Positions 10,752 to 25,300 of a stretch of DNA of 64,000 nucleotides are shown piece after piece. Where the stretch lies: NCBI RefSeq assembly GCF_000313135.1, contig NW_004457390.1:258905-322904 (forward strand), given 5' to 3'. The notes under the pieces are model-generated. The model saw only the letters and a program-made list of their open reading frames with translations. It was not told the origin of the DNA and ran no database searches. The translations under genes were made by a program, and so were the position numbers. The stretch comes from Acanthamoeba castellanii str. Neff. Its lineage: Eukaryota; Discosea; Longamoebia; Acanthamoebidae. Position 1 is the first letter of the stretch. Each line of letters opens with the position of its first letter.

Positions 10752-13078
10752 ATGGACGGTTCTGGAATGACTGAATGGAACAAGGCCTGCCTGCCGTGCC
10801 GCCTTGTTCATGCCACATGCAATGGGTGCGCATGCTACCCTCCTTGTCCTTCTCCTCTTCCCCCCCCCCCAAACCTGCACTTCACAATTCGTGCCGGTGG
10901 TGTGTGTTGTGTTCCCGCGGCCACTCGCGGCCTGACACGATTCCACGTTTCTCACGTTTGTTGTTTGTACGCCGGCGTACAGGGAGCGGCCGTGTAAACG
11001 ATGCAATGCGTTGGGACGGCCGGACCATTGCGTCAACGTGGAAAGGAAGAAGCGGGGGCGGCCCCGAAAAAACCCCATTGAAGGCGAAGAGCTCCTCGAG
11101 AAGCGCGCACGTATCAATGAAGGTGAGCTCCTACTCTCTGTCCCTTCTCCCTTCTTCTTCTTCATCTTCTTTGTGTTTCGAAAGCTCACTTCACGTTGCC
11201 CGCGTGCGTTGAGCAGAACACCCGACGAGAACAGATGGTGATGGCGGAGCCCACAGCGGCAACACGGCGACGTTTCATCCCTCGTTCCCCAGCATTCCAC
11301 TCCAGCAGCAGGCCTATCACTCGCTGTTCCCTCAATCGTCGTCTCCTTCAGACTCGCCTCACTCGTCTCCTTTGTCTTCCTCCTCGTCCGCTTCTTCCTC
11401 TTCTCCCCTCGACGTGGAGCACCACATCGAGTCTGCTGGCTTCGCTGCCGCGAGACGCCACCAACACAACAACAGCAACAGCAGCCGGCATCACAGCCAC
11501 CACAGCCATCACCGAAACCACAGCAGCGGCAGCGGCAGCAGCCGGCACGCGCACAGTGACAGGCGCAGCAGAGAGAACGATGGCGAGGAAGAGTCTACGA
11601 ACGTCAGCATGCTGATCGACGAGATGCGGGAGTTGCGGAAGGAGAACAGAGTGCTTAACGAGAAGCTGGCCTTCTTCTGCGAGAAGGTCGACCGCCGGCT
11701 CTCGTCAAGCGAGCGCAAGATCGATTCGCTGTCGACCACGCTCACGACGGCCACCACACCGTTCATCTCCCCGTGGTCCTCGTCTCCTCCCTCTTTCTCG
11801 GCCTCCCCGCTCTACATCCGCAAGGAGATCCTCAAGGACCTCCCGTTTCTTCTCGACTACGACATCATCTCCGAGCAGGTGCCATTTCTCATCGATGACC
11901 TTCGGTACGCGACTCTGGGGTTCAACTATGTTGTTTCCTGTATGGCACTTCTTGCTCACCGGCTGTTATCCGGGACTGTCAACAGGAAAGCGTTCATCGT
12001 GAGAAGGATCTTTGATCCAACCCCGGAGGAGGACCTCACGGTGCCGGTGACCACCTACGCCAACCCGGCTTGCTGCGCTCTTCTGGGCACCCTCCTGGTA
12101 TGGATCTCTCTTCGTGTGTGAGCGTCTCGGGGTTCGGCAGTTGCAATTACTGACACGCGCACGATGTTGTTTGTTATGTAGCACGAGCTGGTGGGCGCCC
12201 CATGCTGGTTCGCATTGGAGCAGCCGATCAGGGCCTACCTGACTGCGAAATCCGACAAGCCCGTTGGCGACATCTTCCTCAACGCCGTCACGCGCAAGGG
12301 CAACCGCAAGCGCCTTCTCAGACTCTTCTCCCGCAACCAGGTCTTCTACAACGCCAAAGGAAATGTACGTCGCAACCCAGCCGCCACGAAGCAATTCCAC
12401 CATCTTTATCAATATCACAGTGCACTGATTGATCTCTTTTTCGTGGCGCAGGCCAAGTGGTGGATCTCCATCATTGACAAGACCGAGGAACTGCCTCCGA
12501 CCGCGCAGCCGGACAGCAACAAGATCGCCCTCATTCTTAACCGTAATCGGCGCGGCGGTGCCACTCTCAGCCTGGTGCCGAAGGACGGAGATTCTGACGA
12601 CGACGACGGCGCCGAGAACACCACAACCGCGGTGTCCACGTCCCCGTCATCATCGGCGAGCTCCCCTTCCTCGTCATCTACCATGCCAGCCTCTACCATC
12701 ACCACGATATCGTCTCTCTCCAACACCCCGCCTGCCTTGTCGTCGTCTGCTCGCACGATCGCAACGCCGTCTTCCTTCGCCGCCACGACCAACTTCTTCA
12801 ACCCGGCATGTGCCACCTTCTCTTCGCCTTTCATCTCCACCTCATCTCTCGCTCCCGCACCCTCGCCCTCGTCCTCCTTCTCGAGCCTGCTCTACACCTC
12901 CGGTCTGCCGGGCCTCATAGGAGCGCCGATCGGCGAGCTCTCCGACTTCGCCGGCAGCATAGCCGGCGGTGGCACTCGCGCAAACACAGGCGGCGAGCGC
13001 AACGAACCCTTGGACCAGGAGCTGCAGGAGTTGTGGGCTCTCCTCGCTCCGAGTGAGCGGGAACCAACTCCCATGTGA
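10752..13078 (+). CDS. Zn2Cys6 zinc-cluster regulator B, tandem paralogue of A
   Basis: Six exons (10752-10825, 10983-11122, 11217-11904, 11986-12097, 12182-12364, 12452-13078) give 607 residues. The cluster is again C-x2-C-x6-C-x5-C-x2-C-x8-C (ACLPCRLVHATC, then RPCKRCNALGRPDHC) and is interrupted by an intron at the same place as in gene A. KKRGRPRKNP follows as an AT-hook. A long Ser/His-rich tract (HHSHHSHH near 11500) leads to a coiled coil (DEMRELRKENRVLNEKLAFF). The C-terminal domain matches gene A: DLPFLLDY, FLIDDLRKAFIVRRIF, HELVG, SRNQVFYNAKGN and AKWWISIIDK. The last exon adds a Ser/Thr-rich tail of about 170 residues that A lacks. Four intron positions are shared with A; the intron after A's FEPTQDA is absent here. 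It is likely a sequence-specific nuclear regulator; target unknown. Confidence 0.82.
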
Positions 13079-13389
13079 TCATGTACAGCCGACATTCACC
13101 GTGTCAAGTCCACGCAAGTGTAACAAGAACCACAAAAGAAGTGTACATCAAGAGTGCCCCCAGCCCACGGTCCGCTCGTACCGGCAGGAGCGAGTTTAGT
13201 GAACGGGGAGCGAAAAGAAAATTGAAGAATGCCAGGCATTTCAGAAGAAAGCCAGCAACGACGAGCAGGAAAAAGAGAGACAAGCAGGTCACGCCCCAAG
13301 GCCGAGTGCAGCTGCATTAGCCATTAGGTCGTCTTTTTGATCGACTTAGGGGGGCGTTGAGGCGCAGCGGAAGGCAAGGGCTGTGAGAG
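13079..13389. other. Intergenic spacer before the giant deubiquitinase gene
   Basis: This stretch of 311 bases contains purine-rich sequence (GAAAAGAAAATTGAAG near 13210) and no recognisable gene. It should include the 3' UTR of zinc-cluster gene B and the promoter of the USP gene. Confidence 0.45.
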
Positions 13390-16300
13390 ATGGCGGACGC
13401 AAAGGAGGAAGATCGGATTAGACAGGAATTAGAGAATGGCGGCAACAACGACACCCAGCAGCGCTCAGCGACAGAAGGGAAGACCACCCACGCCAACGAA
13501 GATGCGGGAGTAGAGGTTAAGGCCAAGGACGCGCAACCATTGGAAGAGCTGCCATCACCGAGGAATGGAAAGACACCCAGACCTGGGGGAAGAGATGAAG
13601 ATGCAACGGGAGAAGACGATAAGGGAAAGGAAAAGGAGGAGGCGAAAGGAGCGAAGGCCACGAAGACGCCCACAGGCAACTCTTCGATGGCCAATACCAA
13701 TGCGGCCAGGGCGTACGCGAACAGCAAGAGCCGCGCGAATGCCTACGCAGACAAGGATGATCTTCGTCGCTACTACACCGCCATTGATCGCAACCTGCGC
13801 GATGGTACACCAAGGCTGGGGCAAACCGGGGGGGTCTTTATTGCTTTTTTTGATAAAGAATGGGAAAATCGAAAAATCGAAGTTATTGCAGGATCCACTT
13901 TGGCCTGAGCAAGTGGTGTTGGATTCATAATCTTCTTCTTCTTCTTCTGACACTTATGCCGCGCTTGGTTGCACATGACAGAGCACATGCCAAGCAGGCC
14001 GCTCCAGCTGGCCGAGGAGGCGCTTCGCAGTGTGCTGGACGAAACGGTCGATAGCGTAGAGCACCTTAACTACTTCATCCGTATCGCTCTGCCCAAGATC
14101 GTCAAGAGCCTTCTAACTCGGAGGTACGCTCCCACGGACGCAAACCCACAGCGGCTTACTATTGATGATCGGACCACGAGTGGCTGCACGCGTTGCTCTC
14201 GTCAAGAATGCACCCACTCATTCTCACACTCCACAGAGACCTGAGTGGGAACATCAGGGTCCATTTCAACAACTACCTCATCCGTACTTTTGACGTGATT
14301 CTTGAGTTCATGCATCAAGGTCTCTTCTCCCTGTCTCTATGTTCTTATTATGCAAGATCTTGCTCGCTTATTGGCATCGTCTCAACCTCCTTCTCTCTCT
14401 CTCTCTCGCTCTCGCACACTCACAGACATCAAAGAAGTGTCGCAAGTCCTCTGTATTTTGACTCAGCCCGATCAGGACTTCTACCAGCTCTCCAAGCGAC
14501 CTGACAAGGAACACTACCCGAAGATCATGGAGAAAGTCCGCGAGGTACGTCGCCGCGCCGTGCACTCATCCCTCCCTTCTCGAGAATCAGGACCGGCTCC
14601 GATCGTTGTTTGGTCTCGGTCGGCGCCGACCTTCACTCATTGCTGCGCCGTGTCGTACACCAACAACAGTATTTTGCCAAGAACGAGGTGGTCCCTGCGA
14701 AGGACAGAGAGCTCTCTTGGCAGAGCGATTTTGTGTACATCAACCCGGTACGCAGCTTTCCTCTTGACTCGTGTGATTGCCCCATAAATGTAAATGCGGC
14801 CCATCTGACCCACTGCGTACTCGTATAGAAAGGAGAGCCTCTTTCTACGCATTACCTGATCAGCGTGGAGTATTTTGGCAAGCGAGGAGGCTTTGACGCC
14901 ATCATGGACAGACTACTAGACAAGGAGAACAAGCCCCCTCTGCCCATAATCGAACTCCTCCTCAGGGCGATCGTATATGTACGTCGCCCTCCTTTCTTCT
15001 TCTTCTTCTGTTTTTGCGAGCATTCACGGTTGTGTTTGCATGACGCGGACGGTTGCTCACCGCTTTATTTCACCTCGCCGTGTCACCACAGACCAGCAAG
15101 GTCTTGCGGAGAGATTTTGTGAAGGAGTACGTGCCAAAGGTCCAGCAGGCCATCTTCCATCAGCTGTTGGAGGCGACGCAAGTGGAAATGAAGAAGGACG
15201 CCAAGACGTCCTTCAAGGACATCTCCAAGTCGCTGAAGGCTCTGCTGGGGCTCATCATGCCGCCGGAGGAGATTGACAAGGTCATCGAAGGTATGGCAGC
15301 CGATCCCGACCGCCACCAACCGGCCTTGGACCGACCGCCCTTCATTCTACATTGTTTCGTCCTCTTGCCCCTCTCATTGCGTTTGTTCAGGCTTCAACTT
15401 GGACGCTGCGTTGATGTCTCTCAAGTCCAACGTGCTGGAGCGAAGGCTGAACGGCCTCAAGCTGATCAGGAAGATGATCGCCCGCGCGACGCCCAAGGAC
15501 GACAAGAAGTCTTCCCTGGCTTATTTTTGGAACAAGACCAAGCAGGTACCACAGCTCCGCCCTTTCTTCTCGTAAGCCCGAGGCTGCCTGGCACGACTGT
15601 GACGTTAACGCTGCGTTTGCAGGCGACTGCTGCGGTGGCCACGGCCGCTGTGGCGCCGGGCTATGGCGGAGTAGCACAGGGCCAAGACGGCGAGAAGAAG
15701 GAGGTGGAGGAGAAGCCGATCGACCCCAACTTTGTTCTCTCGTGGTTGCTGGACAACGAAATCCTCAAGCTTCTCTTCACCAACACGCACGTGGAGCTCA
15801 TCCGCCAGTCGCTGGGCATCCTCAACTTCCTCGTGAGCAAGAACAAGCTGGCCGTGGAGGACCTCGACATGCTCTGGGAAGCCTCTCTCGGGCGACACGA
15901 GTCCGAGAAGCGGGTCATTTTCGAGACCATCGTGAGCCTGGGCCAGAACCTGCCCTACAAGACCATCGGTACTCCTCGCAGAAGCCTCTTCACAACACGC
16001 TCATCTGGCGGCTAACCAATCGTTGTGCTGAACGCGTTCTTCTTTACACAACAGACCACATTTTCTCGCGGATTATGGAGACGCCCATCAACGGGTACGA
16101 CGCCGAGACCGTCATCCTGGTCCACGATTTCACGGTTATCGGCGTCAAGGCCAACGTACGATCATCGACCTCCTGCTCGCTCGAGAACGTTTCTCGTTTG
16201 CGGTCTTTCTTCTTTGCTGACCTCTTGAGCTGGCATCGCGCACACAACAGAACTCGGGGAAGAAGAACTGGTACGGCATGGACGTCCTGTGGAAGCTGGC

Positions 16301-19300
16301 CATGCAAGAGGGCGAGGGCATCCAGGACGCGTTGGCCACCTGTGCGTTTGACAACCTGGTCGAGCTACTCAAGCTCGAACTTGTCGCGCCGGTGCGGACC
16401 ACCTACACCGAGCGTTGTGCCGAGAACCTCATGAAGAGCGTCTGCATGCCGCAGTCTCTCGAGCTTCTCATCAAAATCGTCGGTACGGCGCCGCCTCCTC
16501 ACACCAACTCCTTTGAAGGTTTTGATATTGACGACCTTTTTGCTTTGTCTGATTTTTGTATTTGTGCATTCTTTGCTTCGTGCAGAAACCAACCCCAAGA
16601 AGGGAAGGAAGAAGGTGGTGGACGCGCTGGCGCGCAAGTACAAGCTCCTCGACGCGTTCTTTGCCGACTTGCAGAAGTACAAGCGAGAGGTGCACAGTGC
16701 CGAGGTAAGTCTGCCCACGTCGTGGTAAGGAGGGAGACCCCTTTGCAGTCGCTCACGCCACCATCTTTTGTCAAACGCGTGGTGTAGGAGAGCGAGGACG
16801 ACGGAGGCAAGAAGAAGAAAAAGAAGAAGAAAAACAAGGGTCGCGTGGTCCTGATGCGATACCCACACATGCAACAGATCAAGATACGGCTTTCGTTCCT
16901 CGAGTTCCTGCTTGTCAACTCGTCGTCCACCTTGACGGCTGCCCAGGTACCTTTCGAGCTCGCAGACACTCTCCGCTCGCCCTTTTCCCAACGCTTTTCT
17001 CTTTGTCACGGCCCCAGGTCGACGTGCTCTGGGACAACTTGATCACGAACGCTCTCGTCCCCGAAGAGCGAGAGGCCTGTTTCGCGTGGCTGGAGAAATC
17101 CAGCGCCAACAAGCCCGATGGCTTTGTGGTGCGTAGATTGCTTCACATTTATACGGTTTATCTTTATATATTTATTTTGATACCACGCCAGAGAAAGTAC
17201 AATCTTAGATGACGTTTCTGTCGCTCGGTTCAACAGGCATTCGACGAGTCGGTCATCCAGCACCTGTTCGTGGACAAGATGGCGCAGATGGATTGCACGC
17301 TCCTCAACCAGGCAGGTTTCAACGTGTTCCACCGCTACTTCCTGGCCATCAACGAAAAGAAGGACAGGCTCAAGCGGGTGGACAAGGCCACCGACGAGCT
17401 CTACGTGGCCTCGCCCGACCTCATCGGCATTGACAACCTCTGGCAGATTGCGCTCGACGCTCAGGACGTCGAGGTGTCACAAGCGGCCATTCGTACCCTC
17501 AACGAGTTGCACCAAAACGTACGCCACGTGTGGTCAGCGCCGTGGTTCCACCGCGCACACAGTATGCTCACTGCCAGCTCTTTGCAGGTGAGCGGCGAAA
17601 GCCTGAAGGCCAAGGTGGGCAAGATCAGGGAAGCCTACATCGGCGTGGCGATGTCACATCTGTCGAAGGAGGCCGCCACACTGAAGCCTGACTCTCCTGC
17701 TCCGCATGGCTCGCAGCAGCGCATTCAGCGATGTCTCACCCTTCTCAAGGTTCTCTCCCTCCCTCCATGTAGGGTTGTGTGTGTGTCCCCTGCACATGAC
17801 TCACCCTTTGTGTAATGCGGCACAGACCTTTGTGGAAGACTTCGACGCCCGCGGTCGCAAGGCGGCGGCAGTGAGCGCGGCTACGAGCGCGGCCTCTGCC
17901 GCCCAGGCGGGTGCCCCCCCGCAGGCTGGTGGCACCGTAAGCGGACCCAGCGGCACCCTTGTGACGCGCCGAGGCGCCGACATGGGTCCGCCAATCTCGT
18001 TCTACGTGAAGACTGACCTCAAGCCCTCCTTCACCGTGCATCTGAGGAGCCGCGACACGCTGGGCGCGCTCAAGCGCAAGGTGAGCCAGATTGTCGAGCG
18101 CCCGCCCGAACTGCTGTCGGTCTTCATCTTTGAGACGCGCGAGCTGCATGACGACGACAAAACCTTCTACGGTATCTCCCCGCAACCGTTTTTTTTATAT
18201 ATATATATATATCTTTATTATTATTTTGATTGGCAGGAGGCGCTCATCCTTGTGTTGTGCGCTGTCTTTGTGTTGCGCGCTGCTGTCCTGCCTGCAGAGT
18301 ACAAGATCGGAGATGGATACACGATTTTCGTCAAGCTGCGCGAGCGTGTGGGCGAGGTGAGAAAGAAGCCCAAGAAGAGCAAGAGCGCCGACACCAAGGG
18401 CAAGAAGCCCGGTGGCCAGAGCTCCGTCGTACAGGAGGAGGTCAACGAGGGCGTGCCGATCGATGCCCTCATTTTCGAGTTCCTGCAGATGCAGCTGGGC
18501 GCGCTCGGACTGCAGACCAATCGCCACATGACCGTCGTCTCGGCGCCCAACGCGCAGCCTACCACCATGATGGGCAGCGTTGCCAACGCTATCGGTATGG
18601 GTACCACTTCATCGTCGCTATCACCCAACGCCGCGGCCTCCTCGTCCACCCTCACCGCCGACAAAAAGAAGAACAGCAAGAGCGCGTCGTCGGAGGTGCC
18701 TCTTCCTTCCCCTTCTCCTCTTTACTTCGCATCATCGAAGCAGCGGTACTGACGGTGGTGTTCGAATCCAAACAACACAGACTTTGAACAAGGCCAAGGC
18801 CGAGAACGTGCATCACCCGGCGCGAATTCTGGCGAGCGAGGGCAACTTCGATCGTCTGTACGATCTTCTGGACTACGGCAACGATATCGGCCGCCAGGTG
18901 TGGGAGCTGATGAACCTACTCCCCACGAACCAAAAGATCCTGCAGCAATTCAGGAGTGTCGGCACGTGCCCCCCGCCCTGCCCTCTTCCCATTGCCCTCA
19001 CTTCTCGTTGACGCCAGGCTTTTGCTTATTGGTTGATTGGTTGGTTGGTTGGTTTATCTTTAGGCGCCGATTTTGATTGGGATGCGCTGTTCAACCCCAA
19101 GCACCTGTACAAGCTGATCTACTCGCTCGATGTTGTGGGCAAGCTGATCACCCCTCTCGATAGCGACTCGGTACACATCCGGCACCGCTACTGCGCTGTG
19201 CTGCACGTACCAACTCGCTCACCTCCGTGTGCACGTGGAACAGAGCACGGTCGATGTCGAGAGCATCGGCAGGTTTGTATCGCTGGGCGGGGGCAAGCAC

Positions 19301-22300
19301 CTGGTGCGCCTTTTCATGTCCATCGAAAACGATCCCTCGAACCCCGGCCAGCGCGCCGTATTCGCCTCTCTCCTGCGTATCATCAACGCGATCACACTCA
19401 GCGGTTAGTCCACTGCCCCTCCTCCCAATCCAACTCCTCCTTTGGTGTCGTAACCGCCCGCCCGCTCATGCTTCATTCGTGTGTTCACCAGGCAAAGAGC
19501 AAGAGGGAAGCAAGGCGCAGGTGAACCTGGAGCTCTTCGCCAATGTCAAGCTCAGCGAAATGGTGAACAAGCTGCTTCAAGTCATTTCATCCGCCGCAGG
19601 TACACTCTACATAGCTCACCGCTTTCTGCTCGTTGCCTCGCAACTGACGTCGTTTGTGCGCTTTGATGCCGTCTCGCTTCAGCTGAGTCGAAGCAGGAGC
19701 CTCTGGAGAAGGAGGAGCCAACTGAGTCGCAGCGTCGCGACGACCCCATGTCGGCCTCGGCGACCGTGGAGGTCGGAGGCGCCGAGACCGTGATCGCCAC
19801 GCCCTCGGCTACCCTTCCGTCGCCGCGATCGCCCCTCGACAATTCCACCGCCCTCAGCTCGGGCGAGGTCGTCAAGCACGCCCTGGACCTCCTCGTCACC
19901 TTTGTCATCGCCAAGGTGCCCCACTCCCCCCCCCCAAATGTACATTTCGTACCACGCCAGGCACTCACCACGCGATGTCATCGAGTGCAGGTGGAGCTGT
20001 TGGAGCAGCTGTACGACTACGAGAAGCAGGACGGGTGGGTGGAGCGACTGCTGTTGGCCGCACCCGTGCGTAAGATCCGGCAGGCCGCGGCCAACGACAT
20101 GCTCCGCCTCTCGCAGCAGGTCGAGAGTGAGGCCCTGCAGAAGCTCGGAGCCGAGCCGCCCGCCAAGCACTTCCTCGAGGCCCTCCTGTCCATCTTGCCC
20201 GGCATCACCTCCTACTCAGCCACCTGCCAGCAGGTACCACGACCCCCTCGAGCTTACCGCCTCGCTGTCACTTTTCTTTTCTTTTCTTTTCTTTCTTTTT
20301 TGTCTCTCGTGGAATGGGCTGATGGTTCGGGTGGTGCTAGTACTTCTCGCTGTTGCGCGGCCTTCTGAAAAATGACAAGGCCGGCGTAGACGCCCAAATG
20401 GCGGGCAAGCTGCTCCACGACCTGCTCCTCCAGATTCGACTCGCGCCAGTTCGTGAGGTACGCCTGACATGCTCATATATAGAAGCCTCGCCCTTAATGG
20501 CTGAGCTTCCACCACACTTTCTCTCTCTCTCTCATGTCTTATCTCCAAAACAACAGAGCTCCGGCAACGGACCTGTTGATGAGGTCATCATCGGAATGCT
20601 GGGAATCGTCCGCGGTCTCATTCGCAAATACCCGGAGCTCAAGTCTGAGTGCACCAAGGACAAGTACGCTCGGCCTCTCCGTCACCCATTCGAGATCGTG
20701 TGCAGGTTTATTGCCCCCTTTTTTGCAGTGCTGATCCCCTCGTGTGCGTATGGGCGTCGTGCAGGGGCGGGCTTGTGGGCCAAGTGTTCGAGCAGTGTCT
20801 CTTTGCCTTGCCCACGGCGGAGGAGCACGGACCCACCGCGCCTCCCAAGTGCAAGACTGCCGAATCTCGCACAGCGGCCTTCTCGCTCCTCACTGAACTG
20901 GTGCGCTTTCGCTCTCCACAACTTTAGGGAAAATCGCATGGCTGCTGCCTCTCACATTGGCGTTACTCTTCACGACAGGCCAAGGACAATGAGGAGTGCT
21001 TCCGCGAGCTCGTCGCGCTGTTGAACTCTCAGCTCAACAAGGGTGCGCACCCGCCCCCGCCCCCACCCAGTCCCTATCTTCGCCCTCCCTCGCACAAGGC
21101 CTCACCTCCTTCCCCCCACCACACACACATTACCCAGTTGAGCCCAACGGCTGGTGGATGGTGGGTGGTCGCTTGCCGCGAAGCAAGTACGGCTACGTGG
21201 GCCTGCAGAACCAGGGCGCGACGTGCTACATGAACTCCCTCATGCAGCAGCTCTTCCTCATCCCGCGCTTCAGGCAGGGCATCCTTCTCGGTACGCCTTT
21301 ACCCCCCCCCTTCTCCTGCGGCACGTTGGCGCGTGAGGTGACGGTGAGCGGCTTGCCAATGGCTGATCTTCCATTCATCGCAGCCGACGACAACTCGGCG
21401 GACAAGAGCGATTCTCTGCTGTACCAGATGCAAGTGCTCTTCTCCAACCTGATGAAGAGCGTCAAGCGTTATTACGACACCATCGAGTTCTGCGCGGCGT
21501 ACAAGGTTCGTTTTCTCTGTTTTCCCTCCCCCCGCCACTCAGTGCCATGCTCTCTCACCGCCGCGCACCTGGTGCTCTGCACATGTAGGACTATGACGGC
21601 AAGCCTGTGAACACGGGACAGCAAATGGATGCCAACGAGTTCTTCAACAACCTGTTCGCCAAGCTGGAGGACCACCTTAAGGGGTCCGAGGAAGAAAAGC
21701 TCCTGAGCGATGTGTTTGGCGGCGAGCTCTCGAACCAGCTCATCCCCAAGGAGTGCACCCATCGGTCCGAGCGGCTGGAGCCCTTCTACAGCTTGTCGAT
21801 CGAAATCAAGAACAAGAAGGACATCGAGGAGTCGCTCAAGCTGTTCATCGCTGGCGAGATGCTCCAGGGCGAGAACAAATACAAGTGCGAGATTTGCCAG
21901 AAGGGCCGCGACACCCTGAAGCGATGTTGCATTGCGGTACCGCCCTCTCACACTCAGTTGTCGCCCGACTTAACTGTATCTGTCTCGCTTTGTGCGCACA
22001 CGCGCCAACACACTCACCGCCAACTCGACGCCCGGCGCAACGTGACATCAACACCACTGCTGCAGAAACTGCCGCGCATCATGATGCTGCATCTCAAGCG
22101 CTTCGAGTTCGATCTGGAGAAGATGCGGAACGTCAAGTTGAACGATCGCTGCGAGTTTCCGATGTCGCTCAACATGGAGCCCTACACGAAGGAGTACATC
22201 GGCCGGCAGGAGCTGGACGCTGCCAACCTGCGCATGAGCCAGGACCGAGACGACGACGACGTGCCTCGCTACCCGCCCGAATACTACGAGTACCAGCTCG

Positions 22301-25300
22301 TGGGCATCGTGGTGCACCAGGGCAGCGCCGACTCGGGTCACTACTACTCGTTCATCAAGGTACATATCACGCCCGCGCACAGAACTCAAAGGGTTGCGCG
22401 CGAAGGCGCAATGCATTTGATGGTCCGTAGCTAATGCTCGCACCCATCATTAACAACACAGGAGCGCGTGCCGTTGGAAGAGTCGCGAGAGGCTGCGTGG
22501 TTCGAGTTCAACGACACCAACGTGATTCCGTTCAGCGCGGATCGTATCCCCTACGAGTGCTTCGGCGGCGAGGAGGAGGTGATGGTCTACGATCGGGAGA
22601 AGGGCACAGCCAAGAAGGCCATGCGCCCGAAGATCAATAACGCCTACATCCTCGTCTACGAGCGTAAGGACGTTGACCTCAACGACTGGGGTACTCCCCT
22701 TATTCTCCGGCTGTGTGTGTGCGGTCGTGCGTGTGCGTGTGTCAGTGAACTCAATCCTGCGCATTTGTGTGTTTTGTCTCAACAGCGAAGCGGCAGCTCG
22801 AGAAGGAAGAGCGGAAGAAGGGCAAGAGGCGCAACAAGGCGGAGCCGTCGGAATCCAACGAGAAGGACGGTAATCCCAACAAGGCCGCCGACCAGGAGAG
22901 CGACGACGAAGCGGCCGTCGGCGGCGTGGCGGACAACAGCGGAAATGAGTCCGAGGATTCGCGCTCGGAGCCTTTCATGACCCCGTCCCACTCGGCCTCG
23001 TCGCTGGTCGACATCGAGAACGCGGCCGCCATGATGAGCCCCAAGGGCGAGCGCGACGACAAGAAGGAGGAGACACGGCCCGAGTCACCGGAGAACGGCC
23101 CCGGAACCAACGGCGAGGAAGGCAACAAGCACGAGGGCGCGGCGACCGAGCTGGTGGTGGCTGTCTCGCAGGAGAAGCCCGCGTCGCCCGACGCCCAGCC
23201 GATGCCCGTGCAGCAGGTGTTCTCCGGCGGCGAGATGGCCAAGTCGCCATCCTTCCTCGCCCTGCTCTTCCTCGGCAAGCTGGCCAACGTTGTCAAGAAG
23301 AAGCAACGGTTCGTCTCCACACAGCACGCACGCACGCACACGCACACAGTCGGTTGGTTGGTGTGTGGCTGGTTCGTTTGATAGACCGTTACTTACTTGA
23401 TGTTGCTTTTCCTCCTTCTTTTGTTCTCTTCGACAGAGAGGAAGAGCTCAAGCGTCGCCGCGAACAGCAGAAGAGGTTCCGCCAGGGCCTCTCCTCCTCG
23501 GTCATCCCGGAAGAGATCATGAACTATGTGTGGGAGGAGAACCGGGTATTTTTGACCGAGAAGTACGCTCACGACGATGACTTCCTCAAGGTGCGTTGCC
23601 CCGCCCCCCTCGGCTCGTGAAACGCTCTGCAACCTTCTCGCACAGCACGAGCCGGCGCAGCACAGCTAAACTCGTGCTTGGGTGTTGCTCCACTCTAGTT
23701 TGTGTGGGACGTGACGCATCTCTACAACGGGACGGAGAACAAGGGCGAGCCGACCATGGCGACGGTCCAGTTCACCACGCGCTTCATGATCGAGATTGGG
23801 TCGCGCACCCGCACCGACACCCACATGTTCGACGTCTGGGTGCAGCACCTGAAGCGGCTGTACACCGACAACCACGAGGCGTGCCGCTGGCTCCTGACCA
23901 TGCTGAGCAAGGACGACGACAAGTTCGTGTCGCTCCTGCTGCACTGCCCCATGGAACGGGTCCGACGCGCCTTCGCCTCGATCATCCTGCACGCCATGCA
24001 CCAGCTTCTCCCGCAGGAGCGACACCTCTACCCGCGCTACATCGCCATGGTAACCCTCACCTTCCGTGTGTGCTGTGTAGTCGTGTGTGTGTGGTGTGTG
24101 TGGTCTTCTCTCTTTTTGGTTGACGCCTCAACATCCGCAGCAGGCCAGCGATAGCGATGATGAAAAGGGCGAGGAGGACAAGCTCGGGACGCCAAGGAAG
24201 GACAAGGGGAAGGGGAAGGAAAAGGGCGACGGCGACGGTGTCCAGGACGAGGAATCGCCGGCGGTGCTCCAGTTCGTCGAGTTCCTCATCTCGTTGCTGA
24301 AGACCGTGCGCAGGAACCTGCGGCACTCGGCGCAGTACTTCAATCTCCTCTACGACTTCGTGCTCACCAGCCTGGAAGAGAAGAAGTACTTCCTCGCTCG
24401 CCACATCGTCCGCGAGTACATCGAGTTCTACCTGCAGACGGGCAAATTCGCACCCGTCGCCCTCCGACGCGGAACCAAGGACGTACGTGCCGAATGCCGC
24501 GCCTTTGGGTGTCGCTTGTGAGGCTAAGCCGTGTGCTCGTTGCGTTCTCTTCCTGTGCAGGAGGCGAGGCGCTATCGACCCACGGCCGGCGGGCAGACGT
24601 CGACGGCGTCGGCAACGAAGATGAACGCGCCCAGCCTGGCGGGGCTGGTGCAGACCATCGCCGTGTTGGTCCGCCACACGGACCCCCGCAACGAGAAGGG
24701 CTCGCTGCCACCCACTCAGTACGACCCCGAGAACGTACTCGAGTTGCCCAACAAGGACCGCGACCTGCTCATCAACTCGGTGCGACGCGGCCTTCTACCT
24801 TGTTTGCACGCTCCACGGCACTAAGGCCCTAACGCGCAATTTCTGTTCCTTTCCCAATGTAACTGTGCAGGCGTTCATTATCCGGCTCATTAAGGACGGG
24901 GCCGACCCGCTGGCCACGATCGATATCCTCAAGCACTACTCGTGGGAGGACCGCAAGAGGTCGAAGATGTTCTTGGTCGACATCAAGGACGTCCTCAACA
25001 AAGCCTCGTCCGAACAGCTCCGGCTCTACTTCCGCATCATCAAGCATCTCTTGCTCATTCAGGTACCACACACACACACACACACACACCACACAACGAC
25101 ACGCACGACACCACGTTGCGTCTTCTCACCCTCTTTACACAGGACTCATCGCAAGATTGGAGAATCGAGTATGCTCTCGTGGCGCTGCACAAGTCCCTCG
25201 GCCACAGCAGCATAACGAGTACGTGTGCCTTCGAATGTTGGGTATGTGGATAGAGTGCGACTCACGCACTCAACCATGCAGACAAGGAAACGGTGGGCGC

